Of a DNA stretch of 7,419 nt, positions 1 to 6,437 are shown piece after piece (position 1 is the first letter of the stretch; each line of letters starts with the position of its first letter). A program made the position numbers and the translations under genes. This DNA comes from CAZKXU01 sp964556665 (GTDB lineage Bacteria > Bdellovibrionota_C > UBA2361 > CAZKXU01), in the NCBI GenBank assembly GCA_964556665.1, contig CAZKXU010000121.1, positions 1 through 7,419 of the forward strand, given 5' to 3'. The notes under the pieces were generated by a model. That model was given only the letters and a program-made list of their open reading frames with translations, had not been told where the DNA came from and made no database searches.

Positions 1-51
1 ATTTGTCGTCAACTCTCGGCACCCCTCTTGTTAACTAAGGGGTTTATCCCA

Positions 52-93
52 TGTCTAAGTTTTTGCAGTATTGGGTGTCTAAGTTTTTGCAGT
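52..93. repeat. Two direct copies of an 18-bp sequence
   Basis: The 18-mer TGTCTAAGTTTTTGCAGT occurs at 52-69 and again, identically, at 76-93, so the repeat period is 24 bp. The bases after each copy differ (ATTGGG and TTCAAC). The flanking 1-199 region holds no convincing gene. Just before the repeat, ACCCCT (21-26) and AGGGGT (38-43) could form a weak 6-bp stem. The function is unknown. A pair of insertion-sequence ends or protein-binding sites is possible, but no transposase is in view. Confidence 0.6.
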
Positions 94-199
94 TTCAACG
101 ACTTGTAAGAAAGAATAGATTAAGATCTATGCAGTAGCGGAGTGTAAAATCGGCCTTTTTAACTAAACGCACCTAACTTTACTTTGCCTAGCCTGTATT

Positions 200-1561
200 T
201 CATTCTGCAATAAATCCCCATATAAGACCAAGTCCCATCGATAACAAAACAACTGAAATTACTCCTAGTTTCCACTTTCGCATTGCAAAGAATGCCAGTA
301 ATGCCACGACGATCACGAACCAATCAGGGTGAGAAATTGAGACAGCTTCGCTATCTGTAGCCTGATAAAATATTGTATGCCATGCAAACCATACGAATAG
401 ATTTAAGATCACGCCAACCACCGCAGCGGTCACTGTTGAGAGAGCGGAAGAGAGATGTTTGTTGTCTCGCATCTGTTCTATATACGGAGCTCCTAAGAAA
501 ATCCAGAGGAAGCAGGGAACAAAGGTAACCCAGGTTGTAATTAAGGCACCAAGGGTGGCGGCGCTTAGAGGAGACCAACCTATTGGTGGGTGTTGCCAGC
601 CGCCGATGAAGCCAACAAATTGCAACACCATGATTAATGGGCCTGGGGTTGTTTCTGCAAGACCAAGTCCATCAATCATCTGTATTGCTGTAAGCCAGCC
701 ATATTTCTCAACAGCCTGCTGAGCAACATAGGGGAGCACCGCGTATGCGCCTCCAAAGGTCACCATTGCAGCACCACTAAAGAAAAGCCCTTGTTGCGCA
801 TGTATGCTATCCCAGCCAAGCCATGTGCCTACTAAAACTATTGGCACCCACCAGAGTATCAAACATGTGAATACTACTTGTATGGACTTAATCAGTGAAG
901 GGCGAGTAGCCTCCGCTTGATTTACAATAACCTTCTTGGTGCCTTCGTTATCGCCTCCTTGCGCACTATGACTATTATTGAAGGTGAATCTTTCGCGCCA
1001 GAGCTTGCTCCCAAGCCAGCCAGTCACTAAAGAAATGACGATGATGAGTGGAAACGGTAATTTCAGAAAGAAGATAGCAATGAACGCCAGTGCTGAAATA
1101 CTCCACATGACTTCATTCTTTAGTGCCTTATTGCCTATACGCAATAAAGCGACCAATACGATCGCTAGCACAGCTGGCTTAAGTCCATGAAAAACAGCTT
1201 CGACCCACTTTAAATTCTGTCCAACGACATAAAACCAGCTTAAACCCCAAAGTATGCATACAGAAGGCAGCACAAAGAGCACTCCAGCTACAATCCCACC
1301 GCGTGTGCCGTGCAGTAGCCAGCCGATATAGATAGCGAGTTGCTGCGCCTCTGGGCCAGGAAGTAGCATGCAGTAGTTAAGTGCGTGAAGAAACCTCTCT
1401 TCGCTGATCCACTTTTTTCTCTCAACGAGCTCCTCATGCATGATCGCAATCTGCCCAGTTGGCCCACCAAAGCTAATAAAACCGAGCTTAAGCCAGAATG
1501 CAAACGCCTCAATAAACGAAGGCTTGTGAGCCAGTCTAGGTTCTCCAATAATTACACTCAT
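200..1561 (-). CDS. chrA: Chromate transporter ChrA, long two-domain form
   Basis: This is an inner-membrane protein of the CHR family, whose characterised members lower cellular chromate by exporting it. The 453 residues match the bidomain form. The first CHR domain has FGGP at 31-34, a MHEELVERKKW stretch at 41-51 and LLPGPEAQQLA at 66-76. The second half repeats the pattern with TFGGAYAVLPYV at 268-279 and ETTPGPL at 303-309. Many hydrophobic segments run along the chain, and a polar linker (about 190-222) joins the halves. The ATG is well placed: GAGGA on the minus strand (plus positions 1569-1573) lies 7 bases upstream. No chrB-like regulator or chromate-related neighbour is present, so actual chromate resistance is inferred from the family only. 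The gene looks intact. A decayed copy of its first 45 or so bases and its ribosome-binding site lies at 2564-2627. Confidence 0.95.
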   Translation of the reverse strand: MSVIIGEPRLAHKPSFIEAFAFWLKLGFISFGGPTGQIAIMHEELVERKKWISEERFLHALNYCMLLPGPEAQQLAIYIGWLLHGTRGGIVAGVLFVLPSVCILWGLSWFYVVGQNLKWVEAVFHGLKPAVLAIVLVALLRIGNKALKNEVMWSISALAFIAIFFLKLPFPLIIVISLVTGWLGSKLWRERFTFNNSHSAQGGDNEGTKKVIVNQAEATRPSLIKSIQVVFTCLILWWVPIVLVGTWLGWDSIHAQQGLFFSGAAMVTFGGAYAVLPYVAQQAVEKYGWLTAIQMIDGLGLAETTPGPLIMVLQFVGFIGGWQHPPIGWSPLSAATLGALITTWVTFVPCFLWIFLGAPYIEQMRDNKHLSSALSTVTAAVVGVILNLFVWFAWHTIFYQATDSEAVSISHPDWFVIVVALLAFFAMRKWKLGVISVVLLSMGLGLIWGFIAE

Positions 1562-1625
1562 AGAAAATTCCTCATATCCGATTGTTCGAGTTATAATTAC
1601 TTTTAAGACAGAATCACCTCAAGCT

Positions 1626-1640
1626 GAAGAAAAGTTCTTC
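1626..1640. terminator. Weak hairpin between the small gene pair and chrA
   Basis: GAAGAA and TTCTTC form 6-bp arms around a 3-base loop inside the 156-bp spacer between the end of the 57-residue gene (1718) and the chrA start (1561). It could end transcription of the upstream pair or lie in the chrA leader. There is no T-run after it on the minus strand, so it is a poor intrinsic terminator. The rest of the spacer is AT-rich and probably carries the chrA promoter, but I cannot place the boxes securely. Confidence 0.2.
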
Positions 1641-1717
1641 GATCGTTAGTTAGAATCTATTCCGTTGTCGATCTTATGAATCAACTTATTTTATTAAAAG
1701 TTCCCGATACGGTTTAA

Positions 1718-1891
1718 TTATTTTCTACGATAGTCTGTGAGCAATTTTATCATCTCCTCTATCCATTGCAGTCGTTGTAGGGGCGTCGTGTTATTTGCAA
1801 TGAAAAAAACCTGGTCCTTCTTATGCTCGGCCCAACCACTGGGGAATTGCGCAGCGGTCCGTTTATTGGATTTTTGATTATTATCTTCCAT
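1718..1891 (-). CDS. 57-residue hypothetical protein paired with the nucleotidyltransferase
   Basis: This short ORF runs from ATG (plus 1889-1891) to TAA (1718-1720). The protein is polar and charged at the start (MEDNNQKSNKRTAAQFPSGW), then has WAEHKKDQ (20-27), a TPLQRLQWIEEMIKL amphipathic stretch (36-50) and a basic tail (YRRK). Its start overlaps the last 11 bases of the nucleotidyltransferase gene, and its Shine-Dalgarno site is poor, which suggests translation by coupling. From memory, small proteins with a T/P-x-x-RL-x-W-x-EE core often sit beside DUF6036-type nucleotidyltransferases, so this is likely a real partner and not a chance ORF. It is too short for a HEPN toxin and shows no helix-turn-helix like the AbiEi antitoxin. 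An antitoxin or accessory role is only a guess. Confidence 0.7.
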   Translation of the reverse strand: MEDNNQKSNKRTAAQFPSGWAEHKKDQVFFIANNTTPLQRLQWIEEMIKLLTDYRRK

Positions 1892-2372
1892 CTTTTAAAG
1901 TTTTCAAGAATTTGATGTCCTCTAAATCTTTTTCTCTATTTGCTTCTGTTTTGATGATAATTAAATCATCGATAGATGCCACTCTAATTTGTACTCCAGC
2001 CAGATCTTTAATTTCTGCTCTCTCATATAAATCAGAGAAAGGCATTGGCTCACGAACAAAGAGATCTATCCCAATTAAGGGATTAGCTTTGAAATACATC
2101 GAAAAAACGGTTAATCCTTTTTCTTTAATCCAATTCTCTCTGGTATTTGTGTCTGCAAAATCAGTTGGTGTAACAGGAACACGAGGGATAAAACCTACTG
2201 ATGTAAATGCATTAATAGCATTTCGGCAGTTTTCAGGAGAAAGGTCAAGAACTAAATCAATGTCTGATGTAAATCGATTATAGCCATGTAAAACTACAGC
2301 CAATCCACCTACTAAAACATATGCAATTTTATGGTCATTGAGCTGTTTGAATACATTAAGAAAATCAGACAT
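1881..2372 (-). CDS. Nucleotidyltransferase of the DUF6036/AbiEii-like type
   Basis: This 163-residue protein has the fold signature of small polymerase-beta-like nucleotidyltransferases. VGGLAVVLHG (21-30) provides the GG element, followed by TSDIDLVLD (35-43) with the metal-binding pair D37 and D39. A likely third acidic residue is D103 in IGIDLF (100-105). The C-terminal part, VASIDDLIIIK (131-141) and KDLEDIKFL (148-156), is typical of the family. Members may transfer nucleotides to RNA or proteins, and several relatives act in toxin-antitoxin or abortive-infection systems; the substrate here is unknown. The start at 2370-2372 has no strong Shine-Dalgarno site, but the N-terminus (MSDFLNVFKQLNDHKIAYVL) has the expected spacing to the GG motif. 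It forms a two-gene unit with the overlapping 57-residue gene. Key residues are present, so it looks catalytically competent. Confidence 0.85.
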   Translation of the reverse strand: MSDFLNVFKQLNDHKIAYVLVGGLAVVLHGYNRFTSDIDLVLDLSPENCRNAINAFTSVGFIPRVPVTPTDFADTNTRENWIKEKGLTVFSMYFKANPLIGIDLFVREPMPFSDLYERAEIKDLAGVQIRVASIDDLIIIKTEANREKDLEDIKFLKTLKDGR

Positions 2373-2415
2373 AGTTTCATTGTATCATTAGTAAAGAAAA
2401 ATGGCTATAAAGGTA

Positions 2416-2471
2416 CTTGGCCAAGCAAGCCCTATTTTAATTTGTGAAAAGTATTGCTCAAAATTTGAGCA
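2416..2471. promoter_or_regulatory. Two perfect palindromes upstream of the nucleotidyltransferase pair
   Basis: CTTGGCCAAG (2416-2425) is a perfect 10-bp palindrome. TGCTCAAAATTTGAGCA (2455-2471) has 8-bp perfect arms around one base. They lie 44 and 83 bases upstream of the nucleotidyltransferase start, where an operator of that unit would be expected. A further 8-bp inverted pair, TTGCGCTG (2473-2480) and CAGCGCAA (2541-2548), is 60 bases apart. No regulator gene is next to them, so the operator role is conjecture. The rest of 2373-2563 shows no gene. Confidence 0.35.
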
Positions 2472-2563
2472 GTTGCGCTGGATCCGGTCTCCGTAAGCTG
2501 GCCCCTATTAACGGGAAACGGTAATGCAGCCATAACTTAGCAGCGCAAGCGGCAGCAAAAAAT

Positions 2564-2627
2564 GAAGACTTGTGAGCCAATCTAGGGTCTCTATCCATTA
2601 ATTACACTCATACAAAATTCCTTGTAT
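2564..2627 (-). pseudogene. Relic of the 5' end of a chrA-like gene
   Basis: This stretch resembles, in the same orientation, the ribosome-binding site and first codons of chrA (1518-1576). Both share GAAG, CTTGTGAGCCA, TCTAGG, AATTACACTCATA and AAAATTCCT in order, with scattered substitutions and about four extra bases in the relic. The ATG corresponds to plus 2609-2611. Reading it on the minus strand gives MSVING and then a stop at once. Nothing similar to chrA continues beyond 2564. It is either the stump of a second chrA copy or one side of a duplication that flanks the nucleotidyltransferase pair. Confidence 0.75.
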
Positions 2628-2638
2628 TAATGATAAAT

Positions 2639-4206
2639 ATGGAAGCAAACTAAACGATATCAGAAATATACGTCGCCTCCAGCTTCTTTGCCACATGATC
2701 CCTCAAGAGCTCTATAGCTCCTACCTGCGTGTTGTTTGAACCTATGAATGAGATAGGAGCTGGTCTTGCCTATAGCACTAAAAACGACGCGCATATTTTG
2801 AATGTAACTGCATCGAAGATGGGGATTGATGAAGGATCTCCTGATTCATTTTACCTGTGGCTATCAAGACGTTCTCCTGCATTTTCGCCGGGTGACTTTG
2901 TTCCGCGTCACCTATATCGGGAGTATCTCGCTTCAGAATTGGCTGAAGCCACGAACCGACTGCAACTTAAACTAGCGCGCGAGCATGTTGTAAGCAGTCG
3001 GGTGCTAAGCGACTCCAGCCACGAGTTAACTACACAAGATGACGCAAAATACAGAGTGAAGCATGTGGTTATTGCTATAGGAAATTCACCATCTGCACGT
3101 GGGCAAGCGATTGCTACTGAGAGTGCATATCGAAGCCCATGGAAGCTAGTGCTCCTCCAAATAAGTTTTTTCACGTCTAGCATCACATCGTTTCCCCACC
3201 TTGTCACGCTTCTCAGTCGGAAAATCCTCGCAATACTCCAGTATTGCTGCGGATTTCCTCCTTCCGAGGCGTGCCAATCTGGGGCAACGCTGCGCGCTAT
3301 ACGTGAAAAAACTTATTTGGCGAAGCACTAGAAGCAATTAAAGCTGCATCAAATTCAAAAGCAGTGGCTATTGTGGGAACGGGACTAACCGCTGTTGATA
3401 CGGTTTTGGCACTTGAGTCTCAACGGTTTACTGGGTCTTACACACTAATCTCACGGAAGGCGCAGTTGCCTCAACCGCACTTAGACGTTCAACCAGCTAT
3501 TTCGACTGTACAAGATGTTATCGACCAATTACGTTCAGCGCTCTCACTTAGGCAATTACTGCGAGTGTTTAGAAATGCAGTGAAAGACGGGAAGTCGTGG
3601 CAGGCAGTAATGGATGCCTTTAGGCCGTACACGCAAGATCGATGGCGCCAGCTTGCGCTAAGAGATAAAAGGAAATTTCTAAGCTCTCTGCGATCGTATT
3701 GGGATTCTCACCGTCACCGTATACCGCGCTCAAGCTTCGCTATTATTAATACTCTTAAGAATGAAGGACGATTAACTGTTCTACAAGGACATGTCCTCGG
3801 GTGTTCAACCGTGAAGGAAAAATCGTGGTTAGAAATAGCTTCGAGAAAAGAACCTTTGGGTCCGTTCGATCATTGCTTCAATTGTATGGGTCCATGGTTC
3901 AATCTCCGATCTTGCGGAGATCCTTTTATTACAAGTTTAATTACTCAAAACCTTGCTTCTTATGACAAACTAAATCTCGGGTTACGCGCTGACATGAGCG
4001 GTGCAGTGATGAACCAAGATGGTCAAGTTGTTACTGGATTGTATATTCTCGGGCCATTACGCCGAGGTGAGCTGTGGGAGACAACCGCAGTTCGAGAAAT
4101 ACGTCAGCAGGCTTATATCATTGCAAAAAAAATTGTAGATATCATAGCGAAACAAGGAAGTGAATCCCACAAATACCGCCAAACTTTGGGCGCCTATAGT
4201 GAATGA
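2639..4206 (+). pseudogene. FAD/NAD(P)-binding protein, YdhS-like (COG4529), broken
   Basis: Two fragments of one gene are recognisable. The first (open from 2702) contains LFEPMNEIGAGLAYS, HILNVTASKMG and HVVIAIGNS, matching the N-terminal FAD domain of YdhS-like proteins. The second (open from 3331) starts EAIKAASNSKAVAIVGTGLTA, the second dinucleotide-binding GxGxxA motif, and continues to LGPLRRGELWETTAVREIR near the end, typical of the family. The fragments are separated by the mobile element at 3147-3330; without it the frame is continuous and about 460 codons remain, close to family length. The 5' end is also damaged. The usual GxGxxG segment is not readable; there are stops in the main frame at 2651 and 2696, a VASSFFAT remnant at 2672-2695, and a probable frame change near 2733 (ELYSSYLRVV in one frame, LFEP in the next). 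The start at 2639 is approximate. The protein is very unlikely to be functional; the intact family has no well-defined substrate. Confidence 0.88.
3147..3330. mobile_element. 180-bp MITE-like foldback element with TA target duplication
   Basis: The element (3149-3328) is bounded by TA on both sides (3147-3148 and 3329-3330). Its ends are inverted repeats of 28 bp with two mismatches (3149-3176 against 3301-3328), beginning GTGCT and containing CCAAATAAGTTTTTTCACGT. The inverted symmetry runs, imperfectly, through the whole unit. GCAATACT (3230-3237) and AGTATTGC (3240-3247) form the tip, and the symmetry centre falls exactly midway between the ends. It encodes no transposase. Removing element plus one TA rejoins ...SPWKL and EAIKAAS... 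in frame in the interrupted gene. TA duplication is the hallmark of IS630/Tc1-mariner transposases, so mobilisation in trans by such an enzyme is inferred. ORFs found inside it on both strands are by-products of the palindrome. Confidence 0.88.
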
Positions 4207-4230
4207 CAAAATAACGAAGCGTTATTTTGT
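4206..4230. terminator. Bidirectional hairpin between convergent genes
   Basis: A perfect 11-bp stem (ACAAAATAACG at 4206-4216, CGTTATTTTGT at 4220-4230) with loop AAG begins at the last base of the pseudogene stop codon. It sits between that gene and the convergent FliK-like gene ending at 4355. The stem is AT-rich, with a TTTTGT arm serving as the only T-rich tract, so it is a moderate candidate. A second small hairpin, ACGAAA/TTTCGT, follows at 4251-4263, flanked by CCATCC and GGGTGG, which can also pair. The remaining spacer to 4354 holds nothing else recognised. Confidence 0.55.
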
Positions 4231-4354
4231 CTCTCGGACTATAGCCATCCACGAAAGTTTCGTAGTAGGGTGGAGCACCTTATCAGCTTGTATTATCAAG
4301 TATTCATCCTATTCTAAATCCGGTAGTTGCCATAAATAAGTTTCCGGGAATTTA

Positions 4355-5935
4355 CTAAGCAATTACCTCATTTCTAGTGATCTCTCGCAACCACTGCGGG
4401 GTTGCGTTGCCAGGTTCTCCATGTTGCGCGGAGATTACTGTTTGATTAAATCCTAATTCATTGAAGCGTGCCTCAAGATCCTGCTTCATAGACGTAATAT
4501 ATTCGGCAATGCTCTTATCTTGAAACACAAGCTGTAGCATTAGCTCCTTCTTGCTATGTGCTAAGTCTACCTCTACCTTGCCGATATTGGGAAGATTCAG
4601 ACTAAGCTTTATGCGTTGCATTCCCTTGCCCGCTCCTCCCTGTTTCTGCTTATCTGAATTTTCTTCAATCTCAGGCTTATGAAAATACATCTGCCATTTG
4701 GACAGTACTCCACTCAATATAATAGGTATAAAGAGCGGAATCGGTTCGTTTAGACTCTGCAGTAAAGGTGTAAGTTGGCTTATTACTTCTTGTGAATTAA
4801 ATAGACTATCAAGTGCTTTCAATGCACTCATGTTAGAATTTAAATCGAAGTCCTTGTTGCTTCTTAACTGATCTAGGTTAAAGGATTCACCCAATAACGA
4901 CTTGTATCGTTTAAGACTCTCCTTGACCTCGCCCCAAGGCAGCTTAGATTCTCGAAGCGCATTTAGTTCAGTTAGTAGATTTCTTATGATCTCTAGCCCC
5001 TTTTTGTCTTGGGGATTATTGGAGGATTGAAGATCCATATCTGCCCAGCGTAGTTGAGCTAGCAGAAATAGCAGCGGATTGCCGCTAAGTTCTAACTTGG
5101 CCTGATGCGAGTTGAAATTTTCTAGTCCACGAGCAGAAAGTTGTTCATTTGAACTGTGGGATTTCGTTAAATACAAACTAATCGTTTGTTCAAGTATTTT
5201 AGAATTAGATTTAGTCTGCTCGAAATCTAATGGCTCTTTGCTGTTTATAAGAGAGTTTAGGAATTGATCAAGAGCAACAAGAAATTGAGGTTTGGATGGT
5301 TCGTTCTGACGATCGGCCTGTAGCGAGAGTTTGATCGCCTGAAAACTCTCTAGGATCTCCCCATTTTGAAATTTCCATAGGAGTTTTGCTATCTCATCAG
5401 GCTTGTCGAGGGTAGCGCTACTTAGTGCCAGATCTTTAGAAATTAAGGAATGCATCAGATCTAGCAGCTTCTTTGTTGAATTGGATAAATCATCCGGGTT
5501 ACTAATGAAGGCCAGTGCAAAGCGCTCCTGGATTGGCAGAGTGCCGAGCTGTAGTTCTTTTAGGGCGGGTGCATCAATAATAGATCTTAAAAAGCTCTCA
5601 AGAGTAATAATTGATCCGTTAGCCTTTTCTCCTATTGCTTTGAGTGTCTCGCTAACAACAGTGCTCTGGTCTACTATCCTCAATAAAAGGCCGTGCGTGT
5701 TGTCTTGTACTTTAAGAGTGAGCAGATCCCCGATTTTCACATCAGAGGGAATGAGAGCCGGAAGAAACAGATTGTTGAAATAGATGCCAAGTTGGCCGCT
5801 TTGAGGATTCTGGCGGATCTGAACGTCAATTAGCTGCCCAGGTTTTAGCTGTAAAACTGGGGATGGCAGCACACCTGAACCTGGCTGTTCAATAGATTTG
5901 AGAAGTGACTGCGGAATGCTTATGTCATTGCCCAT
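4355..5935 (-). CDS. FliK-like flagellar hook-length control protein
   Basis: The 526-residue protein ends in a domain resembling the FliK C-terminal (Flg_hook) domain at about 441-506: LSLNLPNIGKVEVDLAH, then ELMLQLVFQD, IAEYITSMKQDLEARFNELG and FNQTVIS. This is the beta-rich and helical pattern that contacts FlhB during the export switch. The N-terminal 28-90 region (KPGQLIDVQI, LFLPALIPSDVKIGDLLTLKV) is a beta-rich module seen in many long FliK-like proteins. The middle is largely helical, leucine- and serine-rich, and would serve as the molecular ruler. No signal peptide or membrane segment is visible, as expected for a substrate of the flagellar export apparatus. GAGAGA (plus 5941-5946) lies 5 bases before the ATG. 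No other flagellar gene is in the window, so this is an isolated or cluster-edge copy. Intact reading frame; assignment rests mainly on the C-terminal domain. Confidence 0.72.
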   Translation of the reverse strand: MGNDISIPQSLLKSIEQPGSGVLPSPVLQLKPGQLIDVQIRQNPQSGQLGIYFNNLFLPALIPSDVKIGDLLTLKVQDNTHGLLLRIVDQSTVVSETLKAIGEKANGSIITLESFLRSIIDAPALKELQLGTLPIQERFALAFISNPDDLSNSTKKLLDLMHSLISKDLALSSATLDKPDEIAKLLWKFQNGEILESFQAIKLSLQADRQNEPSKPQFLVALDQFLNSLINSKEPLDFEQTKSNSKILEQTISLYLTKSHSSNEQLSARGLENFNSHQAKLELSGNPLLFLLAQLRWADMDLQSSNNPQDKKGLEIIRNLLTELNALRESKLPWGEVKESLKRYKSLLGESFNLDQLRSNKDFDLNSNMSALKALDSLFNSQEVISQLTPLLQSLNEPIPLFIPIILSGVLSKWQMYFHKPEIEENSDKQKQGGAGKGMQRIKLSLNLPNIGKVEVDLAHSKKELMLQLVFQDKSIAEYITSMKQDLEARFNELGFNQTVISAQHGEPGNATPQWLREITRNEVIA

Positions 5936-6023
5936 TGAAATCTCTCGTTATTCAGGTAATATCGGTCAAATGCACTTTTTTAATTAGTGTAGTTTTGCTA
6001 ATATCTTGAAATTATTGGGTCTT
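5936..6023. promoter_or_regulatory. Divergent intergenic region, FliK-like gene and HemJ-like/sppA unit
   Basis: This 88-bp AT-rich spacer must hold the start signals for both divergent transcripts. On the plus strand TAATAT (5999-6004) is a plausible -10 box if translation starts at 6024, although no good -35 box is seen at the proper distance. ATTAG (5983-5987) and CTAAT (5998-6002) form a short inverted repeat. No promoter can be placed with confidence on the minus strand. Confidence 0.3.
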
Positions 6024-6437
6024 ATGGAAATATCTCTTGCTTTGCATCTGATTGGAATGCTCCTCTGGCTAGGGGGGCTAATGATACTTACACGTGTACT
6101 CGCGATCTTTAGTAGAGCTGGCTCAGTGGCTGAATGTGATCGAGTCGTAGCACGGAAGCTTTTTCTCGGTTTTATAGTTTCCGGTATGATCCTGACAACA
6201 TTAAGTGGTGTTTTCCAGCTTTTTTATAGAGGGATCGGTTTTTATATGAGCCAAGGGTGGTTCCATACTAAGTTAACACTTGTACTGATACTTTTCGGAG
6301 TGACTCTTGTCACTTTCTTTTTGGTGCAAAAGTATCAACGCGGAGAAGCACTGTCATTATCCAAGATTAATATGCTGCATGGCCTTACAGGGCTAGCACT
6401 TGTCGCAATTGTTTTTCTTACTATGCTGGGGCGTTAG
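6024..6437 (+). CDS. HemJ/CopD-like four-helix membrane protein
   Basis: The protein (137 residues from ATG 6024) has four predicted membrane helices at about 5-28, 46-68, 80-102 and 115-135. Its size and layout match the HemJ/CopD-like superfamily; HemJ itself oxidises protoporphyrinogen IX in haem synthesis. Supporting features are LHLIGMLLWLGGLMILTRV (7-25) with H8 and R24, ARKLF (43-47) before helix 2, and GWFHTKL (78-84) at the start of helix 3, like the GW-x-H-x-KL motif of HemJ. The usual PRL-x-VYH stretch after helix 1 is not conserved, so it may be a divergent relative with another role. A TTG at 6006 would add six residues. I prefer ATG 6024 because the family begins close to helix 1, although its GGG (6017-6019) is only 4 bases away. 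The stop abuts the sppA ATG (TAGATG), indicating one operon. Confidence 0.65.
   Translation: MEISLALHLIGMLLWLGGLMILTRVLAIFSRAGSVAECDRVVARKLFLGFIVSGMILTTLSGVFQLFYRGIGFYMSQGWFHTKLTLVLILFGVTLVTFFLVQKYQRGEALSLSKINMLHGLTGLALVAIVFLTMLGR

Noticed and set aside
1912..2283. 123-residue plus-strand ORF
   Set aside because: Antisense shadow of the nucleotidyltransferase, with no family features.
2461..2560. Possible integron attC-like site from the TTGCGCTG/CAGCGCAA inverted pair
   Set aside because: The core RYYYAAC/GTTRRRY elements in proper spacing are not seen and no integrase is present.
2729..3331. Independent 200-residue gene
   Set aside because: Its last 60 or so codons are translation of the mobile element, and its GTG start lies inside the FAD domain, lacking the expected N-terminus.
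3142..3335. 5-bp direct repeat GAAGC flanking the element as target duplication
   Set aside because: It would make the inserted length 189 bp, a multiple of three, and leave the two gene fragments out of frame. The TA model (182 bp) restores the frame exactly.
3146..3337. 63-residue minus-strand protein
   Set aside because: It coincides with the foldback element almost exactly and is explained by the palindrome being open on both strands.
3364..4206. Independent gene starting at GTG 3364
   Set aside because: The frame continues upstream to 3331 with family-like residues (EAIKAASNSKA), and the GTG lies inside the conserved AVAIVGTG strand; it is the distal part of the broken gene.
4330..4346. 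AAATAAGTTT resembling the element's terminal repeat
   Set aside because: Only about 10 AT-rich bases match, with no GTGCT end or palindrome; probably chance.
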